Assembly (NCBI GenBank): GCA_004173235.1 | Contig: SEAC01000002.1 | Span: 124,001 to 188,000, forward strand | Source of the DNA: Chitinophagaceae bacterium | GTDB lineage: Bacteria; Bacteroidota; Bacteroidia; Chitinophagales; Chitinophagaceae | Reading direction: 5' to 3' | Length of the DNA: 64,000 nt | Shown: one piece after another, positions 56,054 through 64,000 of the stretch | How the letters are laid out: every line of letters begins with the position of its first letter | Numbering within the stretch: the stretch's first letter is position 1 | The notes under the pieces: generated by a model | The model's input: the letters and a program-made list of their open reading frames with translations, nothing else | Databases searched by the model: none | Told to the model about the DNA's origin: nothing | Made by a program: the position numbers and the translations under genes

Positions 56054-57448
56054 TTATTGCAGCTTGCCGGTGGCGCGCAGGAACTCGATCCGCGCGTTGA
56101 TGGCATCATATAAAGCGTTGAAGTAATTGGATTGAGCAACCCGCAGGTCGGCATCAGCATTGGTGATCTCCGTTTGCGATCCCGATCCGATCTCGTATTT
56201 CTTGCGCGTCTGGTTGTATACCTTTTCGGCCAGCTCCATGTTGCGCTTCTGGTTGTCGAGGGTAGACAGTGCGTTGGAAAAGTTGTTCTGAGCGGTAAGT
56301 GCCTGGTTGTCGATGTTCTGCTTGAGGCTTTCGAGCAGGTTCTCCGACCGCTGCACTTCGAGGCGTGCCTTCTGCACACGCGCCGCACGCGCGAATCCAT
56401 CAAACACGGGCACCGAAATGTTCAGTCCGATCGAAGCACCCTTGCTGTAAGGGCCGCCGAATCCGAACTTATCGCTCTGCCGCAGCAGGCTGTAGTTGGA
56501 AGCCAGGGCAACCGTGGGCAGGTAGGTGAGGCGGTACCGCTTGATGTTGAAGCGCAGCAGCTCGAGGCCTTTCTGCAGGTACTGGTAATCCTTGCGGTCT
56601 TCGTAATTGAACTGCGTTGCATCGAGGATGCCTTCCCGCACCTGTTTGTCGCTTACCGTGTCTTTAAGCAGCAACGTATCGCGCATCGACACGCCCATGA
56701 GCAGCTTGAGGCCGAGGTATCCGTTGTCTACCATGTTGACCACCTTCTGGCGCTCGGTGTTGAGGTTGTTCAGCTGCACGGTCACCTTGTCGATGTCGAG
56801 CTTTTCAGCGAAGCCCGCTTCATAGATCTTGCGTGTGTCGGAGGAGAGCTTTTGCAGACGCGCGATGTTGGCATCGATGATCTGCATCTGGTACTTCGAT
56901 GCCGCCAGCTGGTAGTAGATCTTGTATACGTTGGCGCGAACGCCTTCTTCGGTCACTTCGGCGGCCTTGCGGGCAAATTCCATGGAGGCCTTGCGTGCCT
57001 GCAGTCCCACGAACACCTGTCCTTCGAACAGCAGCTGCTGCAGCGAGATGCCGAAGTTGTTCTGCCATTTGGTGCCAAAGGCTGCTTCGATAAAGCCTAC
57101 ATCGGAGGGCATTCCGATGGGGTTGCCGTTGCCGTCTTTCACGCCTTCCTGCGCCAGCACGCCGTAGGTGCCGAGCGCGATGAAGTTGGGAAAGCGTTGG
57201 GCGAGCACCATCGGGTTGTAGGTGATGCCTGCGTTGCCGTTGATCTGCGGGTATGCGGCCGCGGTGATCTCGCGGTTCGTTTGCTCCTGGATCTGGATGT
57301 CGAGCAGCGCATTTTTCACCTGCACGTTGTTTTTGCGTGCAAGGTCGGCAGCCTCTGCGGCTGTGAGCTCATAGCGCTGCTGCGCGTGGAGCCCCGTAGA
57401 GCAGCCAACGAGGGCGAGCAGAAGCCATAAAGCGAGTTTCGGTGTCAT
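56054..57448 (-). CDS. TolC family outer-membrane efflux protein
   Basis: Signal peptide, LTAAEAADLARKNN, paired OEP helices; operon position. Confidence 0.93.
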   Translation of the reverse strand: MTPKLALWLLLALVGCSTGLHAQQRYELTAAEAADLARKNNVQVKNALLDIQIQEQTNREITAAAYPQINGNAGITYNPMVLAQRFPNFIALGTYGVLAQEGVKDGNGNPIGMPSDVGFIEAAFGTKWQNNFGISLQQLLFEGQVFVGLQARKASMEFARKAAEVTEEGVRANVYKIYYQLAASKYQMQIIDANIARLQKLSSDTRKIYEAGFAEKLDIDKVTVQLNNLNTERQKVVNMVDNGYLGLKLLMGVSMRDTLLLKDTVSDKQVREGILDATQFNYEDRKDYQYLQKGLELLRFNIKRYRLTYLPTVALASNYSLLRQSDKFGFGGPYSKGASIGLNISVPVFDGFARAARVQKARLEVQRSENLLESLKQNIDNQALTAQNNFSNALSTLDNQKRNMELAEKVYNQTRKKYEIGSGSQTEITNADADLRVAQSNYFNALYDAINARIEFLRATGKLQ

Positions 57449-57452
57449 TTCT

Positions 57453-58067
57453 CTATTTTTTGGTTCGTTGTTTCTTGTATTTCTGGATCAGTTTCTCGCC
57501 CTTCGGGGTGGCAACGCCATAGAGGAAGACTTCGAGCAACTCCCACTGTACCTGCCATAAGCTCGTGCGGCTCATTGGAAATACATCGAGGTTGAAAGCC
57601 ATCATCATGCTGGCGATGCGGTAACGGGTCAGGATGTCGGCGTCCAGCTCCTCCCTGTAAATTCCCTCTGCGATGCCGCGCTCGAAGTTGGAGCGGAGCA
57701 TGCCGTAAAGAAACTCGTTCTGGTAGGCCTTGAACTTGCTGAACGTGGGCGAATGGTATTTCTCCATGTCGAACAGAACGGCGGGGTTCATGGTCGTGAA
57801 CATCTCCTGTACGCGGTCGAAGGCGAGAAAGATCTCATGGAGGGCATTGTCGGAAGCCGTTTGCGATTGACAGCAGGCGGCCTTGTTGTCTTCCATGATG
57901 CGGCTGAACACGGCATTGACCAGTTCTTCCTTGTCGGCGTAATAGAGGTACAGGGTTTTCTTGGACATACCGGTCTGAGCGGCGATATCGTCCATAGAGA
58001 CGGAGCGGATCCCGTAGCGGTTATACAGCTCGTGCGCTTTCACGAGGATGCGTTCTTTGGGTTCCAT
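57453..58067 (-). CDS. TetR/AcrR family transcriptional regulator
   Basis: MEPKERILVKAHELYNRYGIRSVSMDDIAAQTGMSKKTLYLYYADKEEL. Confidence 0.94.
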   Translation of the reverse strand: MEPKERILVKAHELYNRYGIRSVSMDDIAAQTGMSKKTLYLYYADKEELVNAVFSRIMEDNKAACCQSQTASDNALHEIFLAFDRVQEMFTTMNPAVLFDMEKYHSPTFSKFKAYQNEFLYGMLRSNFERGIAEGIYREELDADILTRYRIASMMMAFNLDVFPMSRTSLWQVQWELLEVFLYGVATPKGEKLIQKYKKQRTKK

Positions 58068-58161
58068 AACGGGCGCAAAACTATGGAAACTTTTTTCGTA
58101 ACCAAAGTTTCCAACAGTTTTTTTTGATGAAATGCACATATTTCAGGACGAACTGTAACCC

Positions 58162-58169
58162 TACCTTTG
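58162..58169 (+). promoter_or_regulatory. Putative Bacteroidota -7 element TACCTTTG
   Basis: Exact TAnnTTTG match ending 5 nt before the ATG at 58175. Confidence 0.45.
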
Positions 58170-58174
58170 TTTTT

Positions 58175-58849
58175 ATGGATGATCGGCTGAACCCTCCGCC
58201 CGACCGCTTCAGTTTCAAGAACGTGTTCCAGTATTTCCTGCAGGGATTGCTGGTGATTGCGCCGGTGGCCGTTACGGCCTGGGCGGTGTATTGGGTGGTA
58301 GACCTGCTCGACAACCTCATACCCATCTTCGTGTTCAAAAACGAGGAAGGCCGCCCCGTGATCCGCAACTATGGCCTCGGCTTCGCTATCATCCTCACCG
58401 GCATTTGCCTCATCGGCTACCTCTCCACCTTTTTTATCCGCAACCGTGTGTTCGCGCTGTTTGATGCGCTGCTGAGCAAAACACCCGGCATCCGTTTCAT
58501 CTATAGCACCGTCAAGGATTTTACCGAAGCGCTGGGCGGCGAGAAGAAGAAGTTCAACCGCCCCGTGCTTGCCAACATCGATGATACCGACGTTTGGCGG
58601 ATCGGGTTCATTACGCAGGACAATGTGCAGGACTTCGGCTTCGACGGCTATGTGGCCGTCTACATCCCGATGTCGTATTCCATTGCGGGCAACGTGTACC
58701 TGCTGCCCAACAACCGCGTGCGGCCCATTTCCAACATGTCGGCAACGGATGCGATGAAGTTTGCTATCAGCGGCGGTGTGACGCACGTGGAGGAGGAAAA
58801 ACACCACCAAGATGAACATCCTAAAACCGGTCCTGCTGCTATGGGCTAG
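58175..58849 (+). CDS. DUF502 family membrane protein
   Basis: FLQGLLVIAPVAVTAWAVYWVVDLLDN...GLGFAIILTGICLIGYL...SKTPGIRFIYSTVKDFTEAL. Confidence 0.92.
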   Translation: MDDRLNPPPDRFSFKNVFQYFLQGLLVIAPVAVTAWAVYWVVDLLDNLIPIFVFKNEEGRPVIRNYGLGFAIILTGICLIGYLSTFFIRNRVFALFDALLSKTPGIRFIYSTVKDFTEALGGEKKKFNRPVLANIDDTDVWRIGFITQDNVQDFGFDGYVAVYIPMSYSIAGNVYLLPNNRVRPISNMSATDAMKFAISGGVTHVEEEKHHQDEHPKTGPAAMG

Positions 58850-59780
58850 CCTGCTGACCGCCATCCCCGCCCACTGTTGGGGCTTCTGGGCCCACAAGAC
58901 CATCAACTACTACGCGGTGTTCGGCCTCCCGCCGGCACTGGTGGCTTTTTACAAGCCACAGATCCGCTACATTTCCGAGCATGCCGTTGACCCCGACATG
59001 CGGCGTTACCTCGTTGCTTCCGAAGGTGCGCACCACTACATCGACATCGATCGCTACGGAGCGCCTCCTTATGATTCGCTGCCGCGCCGCTGGGACAGTG
59101 CGCTGGCCCGTTATGGCAACGACACGTTGCAGGCCTATGGCATCGTGCCCTGGTGGGTGCCGCGCGTGCAGGCCCGCCTCACCGAAGCGTTCAGGGAAGG
59201 CGACAAGGCGCGCATCCTGAAATGGTCGGCAGAACTCGGGCACTACATCGCCGATGCGCATGTGCCGCTGCACGCAACGCGCAATCACAACGGGCAGCTG
59301 AGCGGGCAGGAAGGCATTCACGGTTTATGGGAAAGCAGGCTGCCCGAGCTGCTTGCTGCCGACTGGAGCCTCCTGACCGGGCATGCTTCTTATATCGCAT
59401 CGCCTACGGCATTCATTTGGGACCGCGTGGTGGAAAGCGGCCGCGCCGCCGACACGGTGCTGCGCCTGGAAGCCGCACTGGGCAAGGAATTCAAAGGGCA
59501 GAAGTGGAGCTGGAGCGAGCGCAAAGGGAAGCTGGTGCGGCAGTATTCGGAACCGTATGCGCGGGCATACCACCAGCGGCTCAACGGCATGGTGGAGCGC
59601 AGGCTGCGGCAGTCCATTCATGCCGTCGCATCTTTCTGGTACACGGCCTGGGTAGATGCCGGGCAGCCGGATCTCGGCAAGCTGCAGGATAAGCCCCTTT
59701 CGCCCGAAGACGAAAAGGAATTCGAACGGATGCAGCAGGCCTGGAGAACGGGGGTGATGAAGGGGAGGGCGGAGGATTAG
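58812..59780 (+). CDS. S1/P1 nuclease or zinc-dependent phospholipase C-like secreted protein
   Basis: Signal peptide, CWGFWAHKTINYYAVFGLP, ELGHYIADAHVPLHATRNHNGQ, HGLWESRLPE. Confidence 0.85.
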   Translation: MNILKPVLLLWASLLTAIPAHCWGFWAHKTINYYAVFGLPPALVAFYKPQIRYISEHAVDPDMRRYLVASEGAHHYIDIDRYGAPPYDSLPRRWDSALARYGNDTLQAYGIVPWWVPRVQARLTEAFREGDKARILKWSAELGHYIADAHVPLHATRNHNGQLSGQEGIHGLWESRLPELLAADWSLLTGHASYIASPTAFIWDRVVESGRAADTVLRLEAALGKEFKGQKWSWSERKGKLVRQYSEPYARAYHQRLNGMVERRLRQSIHAVASFWYTAWVDAGQPDLGKLQDKPLSPEDEKEFERMQQAWRTGVMKGRAED

Positions 59781-59824
59781 AGAAACGCATGAATGGACCG
59801 TCGTTGCGAGCCGGCTCCTGACGA

Positions 59825-59975
59825 GCGTCATTGCGAGGCGGCGAGCGGAGCTAGACAACGAAGCAATCTCACCCTCTATGTGTCTGCAGCTGGAGCTCCG
59901 GTTAACATCCGCAGAGACATAGAGCAAAAGATTGCTTTGGGATATCGGCTCCGCCTCCATCCCGCGCAATGACGT
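59825..59975. repeat. Large imperfect inverted repeat of GTCATTGCGAGG...GAAGCAATCT family
   Basis: gcgtcattgcgagg...gaagcaatctc / agattgctttg...cgcgcaatgacgtc; inner ctctatgtgtctgc / gcagagacatagag. Confidence 0.8.
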
Positions 59976-60134
59976 CCAATAAAAAATTGTCACCAGGTCC
60001 TTTGCGTATCAACTTCTTTCCTTCTTTTCTTAGCTGTTCCGTACCTTATTTTCCTTGTTCTGCCTTATTATTCCCGGAACTGTTCTCCTGCAGCCTTCTT
60101 GCAAAGCCGGATATTTGCCCCCAAACTCCCAACA

Positions 60135-61226
60135 GTGACCTCAGCAAAGACCCTGCACAACTTCAACGCCGGTCCCTCGATACTTCCGAAAAGTGTTTTC
60201 GAAGAAGCTTCCCGCGCCATTCTCGATTTCAACGGCACCGGGCTTTCCATTCTCGAGATCGGGCACCGCACGCCGTTGTTCCAGGCGGTAGTAGATGAAG
60301 CCGTGGCTTTGCTGCGCGAGCACATGCAGCTGCTGCCTGAGCAGGAAGTGCTGTTCCTTCATGGCGGCGCCTCCACGCAATTCATGCAGGTGCCGATGAA
60401 CCTGCTCGACGAAACGCGCCGAGCGGCCTACACCGACACGGGCGTGTGGGCCTCCAAGGCCATCAAGGAAGCAAAGATGTTCGGCGGCGTGGATGTTGTG
60501 TGCAGCTCGAAGGATTCGAACTACACCTTCCTCCCAAAAAATTTTACCGTCGATCCTTCGTCGAGCTACCTGCATCTTACTACCAACAACACCATCTACG
60601 GCACGCAGTGGCAGGACCTTTCGCTGTTCTACGACAAAGGTGTTCCGCTTGTTGCCGACATGAGCTCCGACATCCTGAGTCGCCGGGTCGATTTCCAGAA
60701 GTATGCCCTCATTTATGCCGGCGCACAGAAGAACATCGGCGCCGCAGGAGTGAACATCGTTGTGGTGAATAAGAACGCACTCGGCAACGCAAGCCGCAAG
60801 CTTCCCACGATGATGGACTACCGCAACCACATCGAGAACGGATCGCTTCTCAACACGCCGCCGGTGTTTGCCATTTATGTGTGCCTGCTCACGCTACGCT
60901 GGCTGAAACAGGTAGGTGGCGTTGCCCACATCGAAGCCGAAAACAACCGCAAGGCTGCGCTGCTGTACGATACGATCGACAGTCTGCCGCTTTTCAGGCC
61001 AACGGTTGCCAAAGAAGATCGGAGCAAAATGAACGTTTGCTTCGTGATGGAGAACGAACAGCTCGAAGCCGAATTCCTTGCTCTTTGCAAGCAGGAAGGA
61101 ATGGTGGGCGTAAAAGGCCATCGCTCCGTTGGCGGCTTCCGCGCATCTCTATATAATGCGCTTCCTTACGAAAGTGTGATTGCGTTCACTGAGTTGATGA
61201 AGCATTTTGCAAATACGAAGGGCTGA
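60135..61226 (+). CDS. serC: Phosphoserine aminotransferase
   Basis: HNFNAGPSILPKSVFEEA, GASTQFMQVPMNLL, YAGAQKNIGAAGVNIVVV, GHRSVGGFRASLYNA; GTG start at 60135. Confidence 0.95.
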   Translation: MTSAKTLHNFNAGPSILPKSVFEEASRAILDFNGTGLSILEIGHRTPLFQAVVDEAVALLREHMQLLPEQEVLFLHGGASTQFMQVPMNLLDETRRAAYTDTGVWASKAIKEAKMFGGVDVVCSSKDSNYTFLPKNFTVDPSSSYLHLTTNNTIYGTQWQDLSLFYDKGVPLVADMSSDILSRRVDFQKYALIYAGAQKNIGAAGVNIVVVNKNALGNASRKLPTMMDYRNHIENGSLLNTPPVFAIYVCLLTLRWLKQVGGVAHIEAENNRKAALLYDTIDSLPLFRPTVAKEDRSKMNVCFVMENEQLEAEFLALCKQEGMVGVKGHRSVGGFRASLYNALPYESVIAFTELMKHFANTKG

Positions 61227-61374
61227 AGCTTCGGGACTTTTTGCCGCAAAGAAAAAAGGGAAGAAGGGCTACGCGAAGGCATGTCGGCTGCGATCAACTT
61301 AGCGTAAGTGCTTCTTTTCTTATTCTCTTCGCGGTGTCAAACCTTCTTTAACTTCGCCCCCTTAAATCGTCTGT

Positions 61375-62595
61375 ATGGCTCACATCCGTCCTTTCCGCGC
61401 ACTACGCCCCCACAACGAATTTGCAGCACAGGTGGCCGCACGTCCTTACGACGTTCTCAACTCCGAAGAAGCACGCAAGGAAGCCGAAGGCAACCTGCTC
61501 TCGTTTCTGCATGTAACGAAGTCGGAGATCGATATGCCGGCGGGCATCGACATACATACACCCGAAGTGTATGCAAAGGCTGCCGAAAATTTGCAGGCGC
61601 TCCAGGAGCGCAACGTGTTGTTCCAGGAAGACAAACCCTGCTACTATATCTACGAACTCGCCTGGCGTGGACGCTCTCAAACAGGTTTGGTTTGTGTTTC
61701 TTCTGTAAAAGACTATTTCGAAGACGTTATTAAGAAGCACGAGTTTACCCGGCCGGAAAAGGAAAAAGACCGCATCGAGCATATGACCGCCATCAAGGCA
61801 CAAACCGGCAACGTTTTTCTTGCCTGCAAAGACAATAAGGAACTCGACGACATCTTCGCACACTGGAAGAAGCAGCACGATGCCGAGTACCTTTTCACCG
61901 GCGCCGACGGCGTGACGCACGCGATCTGGATCGTGGATGGCGCGGCCACCATCGATGCCATCACGCACCTCTTCGAAGAGAAGATCCCTTTCACTTATAT
62001 CGCCGATGGCCACCACCGTTGCGCTTCCGCCGCCAAGGTGAGCCAGCGCTTCCCCGACAGCGATGCGGCACAGTGGTTCCTCACCACCATCTTTCCCGCC
62101 AATCAACTTGCCATCCTCGATTACAACCGCATCGTGAAAGACCTGAACGGACTTACACCGGAAGCGTTTCTTGAAAAAGTAAAAGAGCAGTTCGATGTGA
62201 CGCCCGCAACCGAAGCCGTCCGCCCCGCAGCGCTCCACGAATTCGGAATGTATCTCGGCACACAATGGTATCGCCTCAGCGCCAAAGAAGGCAGCTTCCG
62301 CAACGATCCCATCGGCGTGCTCGACGTAACGATCCTGCAGGAAGGCGTGCTGAGCCGCATCCTCAACATCAACGACCCGCGCACCGACAACCGCGTGGAC
62401 TTCGTGGGAGGCATCCGCGGCCTCGGCGAGCTGGAGAAGCGCGTGCAGAGCGGCGATGCGGTTGCAGCTTTCAGCCTCTACCCCGTGAGCATCCAGCAGC
62501 TGTTCGACATCGCCGACTCCGGCGAAGTGATGCCTCCCAAAAGCACCTGGTTTGAACCGAAGTTGCGCGATGGATTGCTGACGCACCTCATCTGA
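61375..62595 (+). CDS. DUF1015 family protein
   Basis: HIRPFRALRPHNEFAAQVAARPYDVLNSEEAR...YIADGHHRCASAAKV. Confidence 0.93.
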   Translation: MAHIRPFRALRPHNEFAAQVAARPYDVLNSEEARKEAEGNLLSFLHVTKSEIDMPAGIDIHTPEVYAKAAENLQALQERNVLFQEDKPCYYIYELAWRGRSQTGLVCVSSVKDYFEDVIKKHEFTRPEKEKDRIEHMTAIKAQTGNVFLACKDNKELDDIFAHWKKQHDAEYLFTGADGVTHAIWIVDGAATIDAITHLFEEKIPFTYIADGHHRCASAAKVSQRFPDSDAAQWFLTTIFPANQLAILDYNRIVKDLNGLTPEAFLEKVKEQFDVTPATEAVRPAALHEFGMYLGTQWYRLSAKEGSFRNDPIGVLDVTILQEGVLSRILNINDPRTDNRVDFVGGIRGLGELEKRVQSGDAVAAFSLYPVSIQQLFDIADSGEVMPPKSTWFEPKLRDGLLTHLI

Positions 62596-62646
62596 CCTCA
62601 GACACTTTAACGGGACCGTAATGTTCGTTCATCGTATTTTTCCGCC

Positions 62647-63642
62647 ATGAAACGACTTCTCTCCGCCCTGCTGGCCCTTTCGCTTTCGCTGGCCGGCGCG
62701 GCACAGGATACGCCGCTCGAAACCGCTCGCAGCTTTCAGCGCTCGGGCGATTTTGACAATGCGGCCCTCGTGCTTTCACGCGCCCTGCAGGCCGACAAGA
62801 GCAACCTCGAATTGCAGAAGGAGCTCGCAATGACGCTTTACCTCAAGCGCGATTACAATAAGGCGCTCGACATCGTCAACATGATGATGGATCATCCCGA
62901 AGTAGACGTGCAATCCTACCAGATCGCGGGCAACGTATACAAGGCGCTGGAGCGCGCCAAAGACGCCGACAAGATGTACCGCAGCGCCCTCCGCAAGTTC
63001 CCGAAAAGTGGTCCCCTGTACAGCGAGTACGGTGAATTGCTTTGGGCGAGAAAGGACTTCGACGCCATCGGCCAGTGGGAGAAAGGCATTCAGAACGACC
63101 CGGCATTTGGCGGCAACTACTACAACGCCGCATTGTATTATTACTATACGAAGGATAAGACCTGGGCCATCATTTACGGTGAGATCTTCGTGAACATGGA
63201 AAGCCTGAGCGAGCGCGGAACCGCGATGCGCGGCCTTTTGCTTTCGGCCTACAAGGAAAAGCTGTTTGCCGATGCCGATATGATGGCAGAGCAAAAGAAG
63301 CCTTCCGATTTCGCACGCGCAGTGCTTGAAACGATGGGCAAGCAATCGTCGCTGGCCGACCGTGGACTGAACGCCGAAACGCTGACGATGATCCGCACGC
63401 GCTTCATCCTCGACTGGGCAAAGACCTACCAGGCAAAATTCCCCTACCGTCTTTTCGACTACCAGCAGCAGCTGCTGCGCGAAGGCTTGTTTGACGCCTA
63501 CAATCAATGGCTCTTCGGTGCTGCCGAAAACCTGCCCGCATTCGAAACCTGGGCACGCAATCATCCCGTAGAGTACGAAAAGTTCACGACGTTCCAGAAA
63601 GGCCGCGTGTTTCGCATGCCGCCCGGGCAATACTATCAGTAA
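62647..63642 (+). CDS. TPR-like secreted hypothetical protein
   Basis: Signal peptide MKRLLSALLALSLSLAGAAQ; helical repeat pattern DFDNAALVLSRALQADKSNLELQKELAM... Confidence 0.75.
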   Translation: MKRLLSALLALSLSLAGAAQDTPLETARSFQRSGDFDNAALVLSRALQADKSNLELQKELAMTLYLKRDYNKALDIVNMMMDHPEVDVQSYQIAGNVYKALERAKDADKMYRSALRKFPKSGPLYSEYGELLWARKDFDAIGQWEKGIQNDPAFGGNYYNAALYYYYTKDKTWAIIYGEIFVNMESLSERGTAMRGLLLSAYKEKLFADADMMAEQKKPSDFARAVLETMGKQSSLADRGLNAETLTMIRTRFILDWAKTYQAKFPYRLFDYQQQLLREGLFDAYNQWLFGAAENLPAFETWARNHPVEYEKFTTFQKGRVFRMPPGQYYQ

Positions 63643-63671
63643 CAAAGCGATTATCGATCGCGAAAAATTTG

Positions 63672-63690
63672 GCCCCCGATGGGGGCTTTT
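63672..63690 (+). terminator. Intrinsic terminator
   Basis: GCCCCC-GAT-GGGGGC-TTTT downstream of the TPR gene. Confidence 0.85.
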
Positions 63691-63766
63691 TCGTTGGCAG
63701 CAAATGAAGGGCGCGGCTGCGCAAGCGATTTTGTCCTAACTTAATCGCCCTACTTACTTTTGTCTT

Positions 63767-64000
63767 ATGAACCATCCGCGCCGCTTGTATGATTGCTTGT
63801 CTCCCCTCATCGCTTCGGCCCCCGACAATCCTTTGCTGGCAGCTAAGGAGAACGGCAGCTGGCGCACCTGGAGCGTGCGCGAAGTTGCCGCAAAGGTGGA
63901 TCAATTGGCATCCGGCCTGCTCGCTGCAGGCATTGGTCCCAACGACTATAGCATCGAGGGCCGCGACAAGATCGCCATCCTTGCAAAGAACCGCCCCGAG
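63767..64000 (+). CDS. AMP-binding long-chain acyl-CoA ligase, truncated by window end
   Basis: MNHPRRLYDCLSPLIASAPDNPLLAAKENGSWRTWSVREVAAKVDQLASGLLAAGIGPND...KIAILAKNRPE. Confidence 0.8.
   Translation, partial: MNHPRRLYDCLSPLIASAPDNPLLAAKENGSWRTWSVREVAAKVDQLASGLLAAGIGPNDYSIEGRDKIAILAKNRPE

Noticed and set aside
56132-57430. 432-aa + strand ORF
   Set aside because: Antisense to the TolC family gene

Overview
This window is a high-GC chromosomal segment, probably from a Bacteroidota bacterium of Chitinophagaceae type (inferred from gene content and TAnnTTTG-like promoter motifs; no search was run). Most of it is ordinary. Gene content includes an Mrr-type nuclease, PPK2, a tricorn protease, a copper-resistance cluster (multicopper oxidase, DUF3347, HMA protein, CopA, HMA-AraC regulator), tRNA-Arg(CCT), several PAS/hybrid histidine kinases with CheR and CheB, asparagine synthetase, two tandem M16 peptidases flanking a GIY-YIG gene, two ferritin-like proteins, a TetR-RND-adaptor-TolC efflux operon, serC-DUF1015, and a truncated AMP-binding ligase at the right edge. 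The most unusual element is an intergenic array of 14 units in a strict 21-bp register (1656-1949) just upstream of an uncharacterised helical protein gene. Each unit has a conserved TTACAnCnCnAT half and a more variable half, and it can also be read as a degenerate YNAIQxP heptapeptide repeat. Other leads are: a GIY-YIG gene flanked by inverted GTCATTGCGAGG-type repeats; an unsecreted amidase-lysozyme cassette with inner- and outer-membrane partners; a HEPN-like/Mrr pair; kptA and GIY-YIG pseudogenes; a partial tRNA-Arg duplication with a 25-nt insertion; a 31-aa basic small ORF with its own terminator; a frameshifted small ORF at a G7 tract; and families of 7/8-bp-period intergenic tracts that often form inverted repeats.
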